A stretch of 22,956 nt of DNA, taken from the NCBI GenBank assembly GCA_002345625.1, contig DDWE01000150.1, positions 1 through 22,956 on the forward strand, written 5' to 3'. Made by a program: the position numbers and the translations under genes. The DNA comes from Desulfuromonadaceae bacterium UBA2294 (GTDB lineage Bacteria > Desulfobacterota > Desulfuromonadia > Desulfuromonadales > UBA2294). Positions 15,791 through 22,956 of this stretch are shown one piece after another. Under the pieces are notes generated by a model. That model did not search any database. It saw only the letters and a program-made list of their open reading frames with translations, and was not told the DNA's origin. Within the stretch, counting starts at the first letter, position 1. Each line of letters starts with the position of its first letter.

Positions 15791-15819
15791 AATCTATCGC
15801 CTTAAGAACGGGCTGTCAA
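15791..15819 (-). promoter_or_regulatory. Strong sigma-70-like promoter upstream of purE
   Basis: On the minus strand a perfect TTGACA (15814-15819), a 17-bp spacer and TAGATT (15791-15796, four of six). Expected start near 15785, about 190 nt before the purE ATG. The -35 lies in a small GGGCT/AGCCC hairpin that might also end the upstream DUF2294 transcript. Confidence 0.65.
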
Positions 15820-15868
15820 GCCCTTTCAAGAAGACACACCTAGCCGCGAAACGCCGATCTAAAAGGCT

Positions 15869-16258
15869 TTAATCTCCTTCCACTCGCTGCATATCGGGCC
15901 GGGCTTCGAGGGAGAAGATAATGACCCTCTCCCCGGTCATGGTACTCAGATCGGTATGAAGACTGCGCACCGCGACCCCGAGAACATCGCGGACAACCGC
16001 ATCCAGAAACGGCCGTCCCTTCTCCAGCAGCGCATGCCGCATGCGCTTGATGAGCTCGCGACCATTGTAAGCATCGTTCGATTCCGCAAGCTGGCATTCG
16101 GCCCGGGTCAGCACCCCTTTCAGCCGGACGACCACCAGATCATCGACGATATAGGTCCTGGTTTCATGCGGGCCACGCCCCATATATTCCTTCTCGAAAC
16201 GAACTATGGCATCACTGATTTCTGCTTCGAGCTGTCCCTGGGTTTTGATCGGCTTCAT
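15869..16258 (-). CDS. DUF2294 family protein
   Basis: 129 residues from the ATG at 16256-16258, six bases after GGGAG; an ATG six codons upstream has no ribosome binding site. The whole length matches DUF2294 as I know it: GQLEAEISDAIVRFEKEYMGRGP, then YIVDDLVVVRLKGVLTRAECQLA, and near the end LGVAVRSLHTDLSTMTGERVIIFSLE. It is a small soluble alpha/beta protein with no signal peptide or membrane segment. The family has no established function that I can state. It is divergent from the cyclophilin gene and upstream of, but probably transcribed apart from, purE, since a strong promoter lies between. Confidence 0.85.
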   Translation of the reverse strand: MKPIKTQGQLEAEISDAIVRFEKEYMGRGPHETRTYIVDDLVVVRLKGVLTRAECQLAESNDAYNGRELIKRMRHALLEKGRPFLDAVVRDVLGVAVRSLHTDLSTMTGERVIIFSLEARPDMQRVEGD

Positions 16259-16640
16259 CTCCTGCTCCCACTGCATCCAGTCGATTCACATAAATTACCT
16301 TCACAGAAATAAAACACAGCTCACCTCCCCCGCGCAAGACGCTCCCATAAAAAATCGAGTATTAAGGTCAGCGAGGTTCCGGCTGAAAACAGCACAGTGT
16401 CACTGTCCGGGCAGCAGACAAGGCCGGTTCCAGGTGAGTATCGGCAATCTTTATGACATCAATGCCGGCCGAAGGCGCCGACAACGGTTATCTTGAGTAT
16501 GCCCTATGGAGAATCGTCTGCCAGAGCAGACAAAAGGGGATTGTCTCACCGCAAAGGCTGTGCCATCATGGCCCCTGTCTGTTCCGAAATCACCGCGATG
16601 ACTGACATCCGGACTGATCAACCACGCAAGGAGACATCAC
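16259..16640. other. 382-bp divergent intergenic region without a gene
   Basis: It lies between the DUF2294 gene (minus) and the cyclophilin gene (plus). It holds a 6-bp-stem hairpin GTCTGC-CAGA-GCAGAC at 16516-16531 and a candidate plus-strand promoter, TTGTCT (16541-16546), 17 bp, CATCAT (16564-16569), four of six in each box. A CCGCAAAGGCTG stretch at 16549-16560 resembles part of a GEMM riboswitch, but the rest of that aptamer is absent. No believable coding frame was seen. Confidence 0.5.
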
Positions 16641-17153
16641 ATGAGTACAGTCAACCCGACCGTCCGCCTCGAAACCTCGGCCGGCGCCATTGTCATCGAA
16701 CTCGACGCCGGCAAAGCGCCGATTTCCACCGAGAATTTCCTCACCTATGTTCGTGACGGCTTCTACGCCGACACCGTCTTCCACCGTGTGATCAAGGACT
16801 TCATGATCCAGGGCGGCGGCATGACTGCTGACATGAAGCAGAAAGCGGTCCGTGGTCCGATCAAGAACGAAGCCGATAACGGCCTGTCGAACAAGCGCGG
16901 CACCATCGCCATGGCCCGCACCCAGATCGTCGACAGCGCCACGGCTCAGTTCTTCATCAACACCGTCGACAACAATTTCCTCGACCACAAGAACAAGACA
17001 CCGATGGGCTACGGCTACGCCGTCTTCGGCAAGGTCACCGAGGGGATGGAGACCGTCGACGCCATCCGCACCGTCGCCACCGGCAACAAAGGCGGCCACG
17101 GCGACGTCCCCCTCGAGCCGATAACCATCCTGTCGGCCAGCGTTGTCGAATAA
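16641..17153 (+). CDS. Cyclophilin-type peptidyl-prolyl cis-trans isomerase, cytoplasmic
   Basis: 170 residues without a signal peptide, close to the length of cytoplasmic PpiB. Cyclophilin active-site residues are present: FHRV with Arg49, FMIQGGG with Phe54 and Gln57, GTIAMAR, and QFFINTVDNNFLD (103-115). It speeds cis-trans isomerisation of Xaa-Pro bonds during protein folding. The ATG is preceded by AAGGAG eight bases upstream. Single gene with its own terminator at 17181-17218. Confidence 0.95.
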   Translation: MSTVNPTVRLETSAGAIVIELDAGKAPISTENFLTYVRDGFYADTVFHRVIKDFMIQGGGMTADMKQKAVRGPIKNEADNGLSNKRGTIAMARTQIVDSATAQFFINTVDNNFLDHKNKTPMGYGYAVFGKVTEGMETVDAIRTVATGNKGGHGDVPLEPITILSASVVE

Positions 17154-17180
17154 CTACTCCTTCGCAGCTGCTCAAACATT

Positions 17181-17218
17181 AAAGCGCCCCCGAACCGATT
17201 ATGGTTCGGGGGCGCTTT
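17181..17218 (+). terminator. Intrinsic terminator of the cyclophilin gene
   Basis: A 16-bp perfect GC-rich stem, arms 17181-17196 and 17203-17218, loop GATTAT, followed by TTTTGT. It lies 28 bp after the cyclophilin stop. Confidence 0.92.
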
Positions 17219-17245
17219 TGTATAATCAACACAACGGCAATCAAA

Positions 17246-17363
17246 GGCTGATCAAAATGCCCCGAATGCTAGGCGCCGCCGATTGAGAAGTGAGGCGTAA
17301 CGATAGCTACGTCGCAGCGACGAAATCAAGGGCAATAACGCAGACGGGGTATTTTCATCAGCC
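17246..17363. repeat. 118-bp inverted-repeat element, REP/MITE-like
   Basis: Terminal arms of 19 bp, 17246-17264 and 17345-17363, match with two differences. The 80 bp inside include further internal pairing, for example GGCGTA with TACGTC. It fills the gap between the cyclophilin terminator and the stop of the phosphate transporter gene. The internal core resembles dispersed intergenic elements that I recall from related genomes, so I take it as a copy of a non-coding repeat; only one copy is in this window. Confidence 0.6.
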
Positions 17364-17369
17364 GCAAAC

Positions 17370-19610
17370 CTAGTCGATTTCGCCGAACGATGTCTCAAAA
17401 ATCTCCAGCAACTGCAAACTCTGCTTGGAGAGCATCAGGGCGTTGCCGACGATGCCATAATACAGGATGCTCAATCGGGTCTTGGAGCTATTGTCTCTGA
17501 CCCGCACCGCCTGCCGATCGCTGAGATCTTCTGCCAGCGCCCGCAACCGGGCGTCCTTCTCGGTCAGACCGGCGATATCAGCCGGTTGACGTCGGCTAAA
17601 GGTCTCTTCTACTTCCTGCAAAATGGCGTGCAGTTGCAAGCGCACCTCTTCCAGTTCACGAACCTGGACCGGCAACAGCCCCTTGTGATGGTTGCCGACG
17701 TGTTTATAGGCGCGCAGCACGATATCCCGGTTACCGTCGATCACTTTCTGCAACCGTCGGATAGTCTGGGCATAGCGGTAGGAGGGGGTTCTCCCCCGCT
17801 GGTCGAGCAGACGCATCGCCTTGAAGATGTTGGCGCTGATGATGTTAGACCAGCCCTGTAGTTTGTTCAGTTTCTTACGCTGCGTGGTCAGTCGGTCGTA
17901 CTGCTGCCGGAATAAAGCATTGAGACTGTCATCTATCGATTCACGAATCTCGCGCAGAAGGTAACTCATGTGTTCGAAGGTTGTCGCCACCGTTTCGGTC
18001 GGGTTATCGACCGATTTAAGATTGAAGATCGCCTCCTTTTGCGCCTCTTCAGCGAGAATAAGGTGCTTGCGGTGTGAGCTCCAGATCATTACACCAGCCA
18101 GGATTACCAGCGCTAAAACCCCAAAACCCTGCCCATAGAAAATGACGGTCGCGAACAGCCCGGCACATGAAAACGCAATCACGGCAGTCAAAAACCAGCC
18201 GCCAATAACAGTCAGCACCCCGGTGACCCGGTAGACAGCGCTCTCCCGTCCCCAGGCCTGATCAGCAAAGGAACTCCCCATCGCAACCATAAAGGTGACA
18301 TAGGTGGTTGACAACGGCAGTTTGTGCCCGGTGGCATAAGAGACGACGGCACTGGCGACCATCAAATTGACTGACGCCCGCAGTAAATCGAAGGAGGGGC
18401 GTCCCCCCTCAATAGCATCCAGCGGCACAGCAGACGGACTGAGCCGGCGGCGGGCAATGGCTCGCAACGGTCGCGGCACGACAATGCGCGTGATGTCGCC
18501 TATATGCAGCACCAACCGGACAATGGAGCGGGAAAGCGAGATCGAATCGAAGCGCTCGTGCCCTTCATCCTGCTGACTGAGATTGAGCTCGGTCTCGGTG
18601 ACTGTCCGCGCCTTTTTGGACAACCACAGAGTCAGCACCATCACCAACCCGGCGCCAAGCAGGATCAGCGTCTCCGACTGAACCTTCTGTGCGAGTGCCC
18701 CCATAGTCACAGTCAGAGGATTGGCCGTCGCCATCGCCGCCTTGAAAGCATGTAGCCCGGCCAACGGTACGCCGATGAAGTTGACCAGGTCGTTGGCAGC
18801 AAAGGCCATGGCCAATGCAAAAGTCCCTATCAGGACAATAGGTTTGAGAATGTTGAACTTCATCACCTGCAGAATTTGCAGGATCACGGCAGACACAACA
18901 AAGATGATCAGCAGCAGCAAAGAGGTGTTGTTATCGATCCAGGCCGCCGCTGCCTTGGTCATAAAAGAGGCACCTTTAGCCCCCTTGACCAGGATGAAGT
19001 AGGTGATTGACGACAGCGCCATCCCGCCCCACAGGGCACCGTAACGCTTGATCCGTTGCTCATAATCGAAGGTAAAGAGCAACCGGGTAAAGAACTGCGC
19101 CAGGGCGCCACAAACAAAAGACACCGCCACCGACAGCAAAATACCCATAATAATGGTAATCGCCTTGGCGGTATTGATGTATTGGGCAATGGTTGTCAGG
19201 CTGTCTCCGGCCTGAAGGATCTTGAGCACCGACACAGCGACAGCGGCGCCGAGAAGTTCGAACACCACCGAAACCGTGGTTGAAGTCGGAAGACCGTAAG
19301 TATTGAAGAGATCAAGCAGAATGATATCGGTGATCATCACCGCCAGAAAGATGGTCAACAGTTCCGGCATGGTAAAAAACTGCGGGTGAAAAATCCCCTT
19401 GCGCGCCACTTCCATCATGCCACTGGAGAAGGTCACCCCGGCCATGATGCCGAGGCTGGCAATCAACATGATGGTCGTCCTCGGAGCCACCCTGGAGCCG
19501 ATGGATGAGTTGAGAAAGTTGACGGCATCGTTGCTGACTCCAACCATGATGTCAAACACAGCAATAATTGCCAGAATACCGACGCCGACCATGAGAATTT
19601 CAGTACTCAT
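17370..19610 (-). CDS. PiT-family inorganic phosphate permease with C-terminal PhoU-like domain
   Basis: 746 residues, much longer than a plain PiT transporter (about 330-500). The PHO4 repeats are visible: GVSNDAVNFLNS (24-35) with LPTSTTVSVV (107-116) in one half, and FAANDLVNFIGVPLAG (270-285) with LPLSTTYVTF (431-440) in the other. Membrane helices run to about residue 510. Residues from about 515 to 746 are soluble and helical with paired PhoU-like bundles (for example TTFEHMSYLLREIRESIDDS). The protein should import phosphate with a cation, and the tail may regulate transport. The ATG is preceded by AAGGAG eight bases upstream. It stands as a single gene; no PhoR/PhoB genes are near. 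Confidence 0.9.
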   Translation of the reverse strand: MSTEILMVGVGILAIIAVFDIMVGVSNDAVNFLNSSIGSRVAPRTTIMLIASLGIMAGVTFSSGMMEVARKGIFHPQFFTMPELLTIFLAVMITDIILLDLFNTYGLPTSTTVSVVFELLGAAVAVSVLKILQAGDSLTTIAQYINTAKAITIIMGILLSVAVSFVCGALAQFFTRLLFTFDYEQRIKRYGALWGGMALSSITYFILVKGAKGASFMTKAAAAWIDNNTSLLLLIIFVVSAVILQILQVMKFNILKPIVLIGTFALAMAFAANDLVNFIGVPLAGLHAFKAAMATANPLTVTMGALAQKVQSETLILLGAGLVMVLTLWLSKKARTVTETELNLSQQDEGHERFDSISLSRSIVRLVLHIGDITRIVVPRPLRAIARRRLSPSAVPLDAIEGGRPSFDLLRASVNLMVASAVVSYATGHKLPLSTTYVTFMVAMGSSFADQAWGRESAVYRVTGVLTVIGGWFLTAVIAFSCAGLFATVIFYGQGFGVLALVILAGVMIWSSHRKHLILAEEAQKEAIFNLKSVDNPTETVATTFEHMSYLLREIRESIDDSLNALFRQQYDRLTTQRKKLNKLQGWSNIISANIFKAMRLLDQRGRTPSYRYAQTIRRLQKVIDGNRDIVLRAYKHVGNHHKGLLPVQVRELEEVRLQLHAILQEVEETFSRRQPADIAGLTEKDARLRALAEDLSDRQAVRVRDNSSKTRLSILYYGIVGNALMLSKQSLQLLEIFETSFGEID

Positions 19611-19710
19611 ATCCGCTTATCTCCTTTGGGTCTCTTCCAAACACAATTCCGGCGCTTAAGAACAGGCCGAATCTGACTTTAGGCAGGGAAAAAGCCTGAT
19701 TCCTACTACA

Positions 19711-19742
19711 AAAAGCCGGTCAGACACCAATGTCTGTCCGGC
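19711..19742 (-). terminator. Intrinsic terminator of the GGDEF-EAL gene
   Basis: On the minus strand GCCGG-A-CAGACA pairs with TGTCTG-A-CCGGC (one internal A-A mismatch) around a 4-nt loop, followed by TTTTTGT. It lies about 155 bp after the stop of the GGDEF-EAL gene and before the phosphate transporter gene. Confidence 0.75.
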
Positions 19743-19896
19743 AAGGGAAGACCTTTTGATTGACATGGTCTGCAGGTGCGACTACAGCCGGCAGATTGAG
19801 TTGTGAGGCTTGTATCAGCAAATTGTTAGCATTGTGTTAGCACGAAAATTAATTTCCATTATGGCCCCATTGGTCCAGTAACGGGCAGATGAGTCG

Positions 19897-22050
19897 CTAT
19901 GCTGTGAGTGCGGGAAGTTGAGAGTACGGGGGCGACAGCTCGTGCTTCTGAATCGCCTGAATCCCGAGGTGACAAAGCAGCTCTTCATCCTCACTGCGCA
20001 TAACCCCTTTCGCAACCGTAACAATATTGAGTTCACTGGCGATACGCACGATGGAAGCAATGACGGCCTGATTGAACGATGAAGCCGCAGCGTTGTTAAC
20101 CAGACTCGCTTCGATTTTGATCTGCGCAACCGGAAGGTGACGCAACAGATTGAGTGAGTTCAGGGAGACCCCAAAATCGTCAATAACAATGGCACAACCG
20201 ACTTCCCGGACTTTCTCCATAAAATTTTTGGTCTGGGTGACACTATCAAGGACCGTCCGCTCGGCAAGTTCAAAACTGATGCGCCGCGGATTGAGATCAT
20301 GCGCGGCGAGGCGATCGCAGATAAAATCAACGATATCGGGCTGTGGAAGGGTTCGAGGTGACAGGTTGATCGAAAGAGTGGTCTCGGGATTGCTACAGGC
20401 CGCCAGCTGCCGTAGCGCTTCGGAGATAACCCATCGATCGATACGCGGAGCCAGATCGAAACGTTCGGCCGCCGCAAAAAAGGCGCGGGCCGGGATATCC
20501 CGACCGCCACTGTTCATCTGAACGAAGGCTTCAAAGGACAAGTGCTTACCGGTCGCACAATCCGTAACCGGATAATAACTCAGGGCGAAACAGCCCTGCT
20601 CGAGGGCGTGCTCAAGTTGTTCGCGAATGCCGCTCCCTTCGAGAGCAAGAATCTCCTCCGGAGCGATATCCCGATAAAGTTTGAAACAGTCACGACCATG
20701 ATTTTTCGCCTCATGGCATGCGGTGTCGGCCTGAGAGAGCAGTTCGGTGGAGGAGAAGTCACTGCCATCGATGAGGGTGACGCCGACACTGCAGTGCACC
20801 GCAAAGGTGTGCCCTTCTCCGGTAAAGACAAAGTCGCGCATGGCTGCGCCGATCTGGCCGGCGATCTCCGAAGCCTGTTCGCCGTTGACATTGTGCAAAA
20901 TGATCGTGAATTCATCGCCACCGATTCGCGCCAGAATGTCATTTTCGCGAATATTCTGACTGAGCAGATGACCGACCTGGAACAGAAGCTCATCACCGGC
21001 GGCGTGGCCGGCGGTGTCATTGACCTCCTTGAACTTATCAAGGTCGATAAAGAGCAGCGCGCTGGTGTAGCCTTCAAGAATGACGTGAGCCTTCTCCCGT
21101 TCGAGTTCGCGATTGAAGCTGTGACGGTTGAGCAGACCGGTCAGGGTGTCGTAGGTGGCCAGGCGCTGCAATTCACGATCACGCTCATTGAGGGCGGCGA
21201 TAGTGCTGTTCAGGGCGTCACCAATGGCGGTGATCTCCGGTGCGCCGTGGCTCTCAACCCGGATATTCGTCTCACCCTGCGCCAGACGGGCCAGCGGGAT
21301 CTGGAGATCAGCCAGTGGCCGCAGGGCGCGTTGAATCACAGCGCGTCCAAGCAGTGCGGTCAACCCGAACAACACAAAAATCAGGAGACAACCGAGAAAA
21401 ATATGCTGTCCGAGGTTTTCACGGTAGGAACGGAAATCGAGGCCCAGGTCAACGAAACCGATGACCTTGACGTTCTCCTTGACTTCCTTGCTCAGATCAA
21501 AAGCGAGTAGGCCGTCGCGCGAAATCGACTTGATCACGGCCGGTGCCGAAACGCGCAGGATACTGGCTCCGACAATTTCCCGCTCAAGACGGGCCGGTTC
21601 GCCACGGTCGACGGCGATCAGGTGTTCAAGATCCTCCGGGGAAAAAGCGGTCAGAAGGGTTGCGTCAAAAGCCGGCTGTGTGAAGCGACCAAGCTCCGTA
21701 TGGCCATCCGCAGCGATCAGGCGCAAAAAAGAGATTTCCGGAAAGAGAACCGCCTGTTTGCGGATCGGCTCAAAAAGATCGGGGTCGGTCGAGACAAAGA
21801 GTGGCGTCGCAAGATCATCAAATTTGGCGAGCCACTGGATCGCCTGTCGCCGTGTATTATCCTTGATCACCTGTTCAGCGGTCCACCAGAGGCCGATGGC
21901 CGCAAGAGCAAAGATGGTCAGGGCCCAGACCAGGGCGAGGGACATAAGACGCATCAGGAGGCTGGCTTGTTGCCGACGGGAAAACCACGGCAACCGGTAC
22001 AACCACGACAGCGTCTTGGGATCATGCCCTCTGTTAGCGGAATCTGTCAT
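19897..22050 (-). CDS. Membrane GGDEF-EAL protein with intact GGDEF and degenerate EAL domain
   Basis: 717 residues. A first membrane helix (about 35-58), a periplasmic sensor region (about 59-215), a second helix (about 216-238), a HAMP-like linker (about 239-292), GGDEF (about 295-460) and EAL (about 472-712). The GGDEF motif is canonical (377-381), and an RxxD inhibitory site (Arg368, Asp371) sits five residues before it, so diguanylate cyclase activity with product inhibition is expected. The EAL half has Glu507, Asn562, Glu594 and Asp624-Asp625, but the usual AEGVE is AKGVM: the catalytic base Glu is Lys681 and the following Glu is Met684. EAL reads EAF, KID reads KIE and QGY reads QKH. 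Phosphodiesterase activity is therefore unlikely. The start overlaps the stop of the upstream binding-protein gene by 4 bp (ATGA). Confidence 0.93.
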   Translation of the reverse strand: MTDSANRGHDPKTLSWLYRLPWFSRRQQASLLMRLMSLALVWALTIFALAAIGLWWTAEQVIKDNTRRQAIQWLAKFDDLATPLFVSTDPDLFEPIRKQAVLFPEISFLRLIAADGHTELGRFTQPAFDATLLTAFSPEDLEHLIAVDRGEPARLEREIVGASILRVSAPAVIKSISRDGLLAFDLSKEVKENVKVIGFVDLGLDFRSYRENLGQHIFLGCLLIFVLFGLTALLGRAVIQRALRPLADLQIPLARLAQGETNIRVESHGAPEITAIGDALNSTIAALNERDRELQRLATYDTLTGLLNRHSFNRELEREKAHVILEGYTSALLFIDLDKFKEVNDTAGHAAGDELLFQVGHLLSQNIRENDILARIGGDEFTIILHNVNGEQASEIAGQIGAAMRDFVFTGEGHTFAVHCSVGVTLIDGSDFSSTELLSQADTACHEAKNHGRDCFKLYRDIAPEEILALEGSGIREQLEHALEQGCFALSYYPVTDCATGKHLSFEAFVQMNSGGRDIPARAFFAAAERFDLAPRIDRWVISEALRQLAACSNPETTLSINLSPRTLPQPDIVDFICDRLAAHDLNPRRISFELAERTVLDSVTQTKNFMEKVREVGCAIVIDDFGVSLNSLNLLRHLPVAQIKIEASLVNNAAASSFNQAVIASIVRIASELNIVTVAKGVMRSEDEELLCHLGIQAIQKHELSPPYSQLPALTA

Positions 22051-22956
22051 CGTGGACCTTGCAGCAACGAGCGGTGCGTGGACGGAACTGTTAAGCCGAG
22101 TGTCGCGGCCATGTCGCGGTTAATGCTCAGTCGGCCGGTATCGGGGTTCAGCAGTCGGCCATGGAGTTGACTCCGCTCATCAGGGCTCGTAAGGGCGGCA
22201 GCGAGAATGGTCGCAACGATAGCCTCCTCGTCATATTCTGCACTGATCAGCCCCCCCAGAGGGAGCAGTGTCGGAGAAAAAACGATCGTCTGTTTGCCGT
22301 TCTTCACACAGACGGCCATGACCTGCTGCAGGATCTCCCTGCTGAGGATACGATTGTCAGGTAGGAGCCAGAGCCCGCCCATGGCCGGAGCAAGCTTACG
22401 GGTCAGCAGCAGAAGTTCCTTATCATTGGCAACCACCGGTGTTTCGAGGGTCAGGCTCAGCGTCCGGGCCTGGTCGCGTGCAAGATCCGCGTAATCAGCC
22501 ATATCGGAGCGAACTGGGAGGGTGAGCGTTGCTTTTTGCGGGTTAAGGGCCTTGAAGGTGCGCAGCACCTGCCCCGGAGGCGGCAGCATACTGACGCCGA
22601 TCATCCCCCTGGTCAATAGCCCGAGTTCCCGGTGGTTGAAGACCAAGGCAAAGATTATATCCCGTTGCCTGGCGCGAGGCGCCAGAAACTTCGCCGCTTC
22701 GATACCGATCGCGATGACCGGACCGGTCGTTGTCTTGAGCTGATTGGACAGAGAAAGCTCTCCTGCCTGCGGAGTATCCAGACTCAGGACCACGGTTTCG
22801 CGAGCACTGGTCGAAACGATTTTTTTCGCAAGACGCCCATAAACGGACCCGGAATCACTCAGGACCACCAGAAGCGTTTCCGGGGGTAATGGTGCTTTCA
22901 CCGGAACGGGTGCAATAACCTGCTTTTTAACCGGCGGAGGAGGAATAATCTCGGGG
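22047..22956 (-). CDS. ABC_sub_bind-type periplasmic binding protein, 5' end outside the window
   Basis: The frame stays open to the right edge, so the N-terminus is missing. A GTG at 22899-22901 is in frame but is unlikely to be the start, because the upstream codons read a proline-rich run (PEIIPPPPVKKQVIAPVPV) that looks like a linker after a signal or lipoprotein peptide. The rest fits the PF04392-like fold: TLLVVLSDSGSVYGRLAKKI, GPVIAIGIEAAKFL, FALVFNHRE, MLPPPGQVLRTFKALNP, WLLPDNRILSREILQQVM and PTLLPLGGLISAEYDEEAIV. Proteins of this kind bind small ligands and often sit beside membrane signalling genes rather than ABC permeases. The gene overlaps the GGDEF-EAL gene by 4 bp, so the pair is probably one sensory unit. 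The ligand is unknown. Confidence 0.8.
   Translation of the reverse strand, partial: PEIIPPPPVKKQVIAPVPVKAPLPPETLLVVLSDSGSVYGRLAKKIVSTSARETVVLSLDTPQAGELSLSNQLKTTTGPVIAIGIEAAKFLAPRARQRDIIFALVFNHRELGLLTRGMIGVSMLPPPGQVLRTFKALNPQKATLTLPVRSDMADYADLARDQARTLSLTLETPVVANDKELLLLTRKLAPAMGGLWLLPDNRILSREILQQVMAVCVKNGKQTIVFSPTLLPLGGLISAEYDEEAIVATILAAALTSPDERSQLHGRLLNPDTGRLSINRDMAATLGLTVPSTHRSLLQGPR

Noticed and set aside
16500..16600. Possible GEMM (c-di-GMP) riboswitch before the cyclophilin gene
   Set aside because: Only a CGCAAAG-like piece fits; the GCAAACC part, the paired stems and the tetraloop receptor are not present.
16493..16756. 87-codon plus-strand frame before and overlapping the cyclophilin gene
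   Set aside because: It overlaps the cyclophilin coding region in another frame, has no good ribosome binding site and covers the likely promoter.

Overview
The window looks like chromosomal sequence from a Gram-negative bacterium, most likely a Desulfuromonadales/Geobacter-type deltaproteobacterium. This is an inference from gene content: a sigma-54-driven glnB-glnA pair, a PabB-PabC fusion, DUF2294 and DUF3332 proteins, a PiT-PhoU-like phosphate transporter, a GGDEF/EAL protein paired with an ABC_sub_bind protein, and many lipoprotein and outer-membrane signals. No rRNA, tRNA, CRISPR array or complete insertion sequence was seen.

Layout. (1) 1-560: a MntA-type nucleotidyltransferase on the minus strand, with its likely HepT partner just off the left edge. 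It is followed by a gene-free stretch holding three tandem 14-bp GGGGACAG-type repeats that end in a hairpin. (2) 561-6395, minus strand: a tightly coupled tripartite efflux operon (TolC-like outer-membrane protein, lipoprotein adaptor, RND pump, small DUF2892 membrane protein). Its promoter region carries two palindromes that look like operators. (3) 6562-8838, plus strand: a divergent exported protein of 758 residues built almost entirely from about 40 copies of a 17-residue aromatic-Pro repeat. I do not recognise the family, and it is the most unusual item here. (4) 8918-11283: a DUF3332 lipoprotein and a divergent pabB-pabC fusion for folate-precursor synthesis. (5) 11468-13354, minus strand: glnB and glnA behind a near-consensus sigma-54 promoter, the core of nitrogen assimilation. 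(6) 13507-15819, minus strand: a Nudix hydrolase, a beta-carbonic anhydrase and purE. purE is preceded by a strong sigma-70-like promoter and a leader of about 180 nt that ends in a terminator-like hairpin just before the purE ribosome binding site. (7) 15869-17218: a DUF2294 protein (minus) and a divergent cytoplasmic cyclophilin (plus) with a strong terminator. (8) 17246-17363: a 118-bp inverted-repeat element, REP/MITE-like. (9) 17370-22956, minus strand: a PiT phosphate permease fused to a PhoU-like domain, then a membrane GGDEF-EAL protein whose EAL half has lost key catalytic residues. That protein is translationally coupled to an ABC_sub_bind-type periplasmic binding protein that runs off the right edge.

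Functional links. The efflux genes form one machine. GlnB and GlnA act together in nitrogen control. Carbonic anhydrase and PurE may be linked through bicarbonate use in purine synthesis. The ABC_sub_bind protein and the GGDEF-dEAL protein look like a ligand sensor and its c-di-GMP output.
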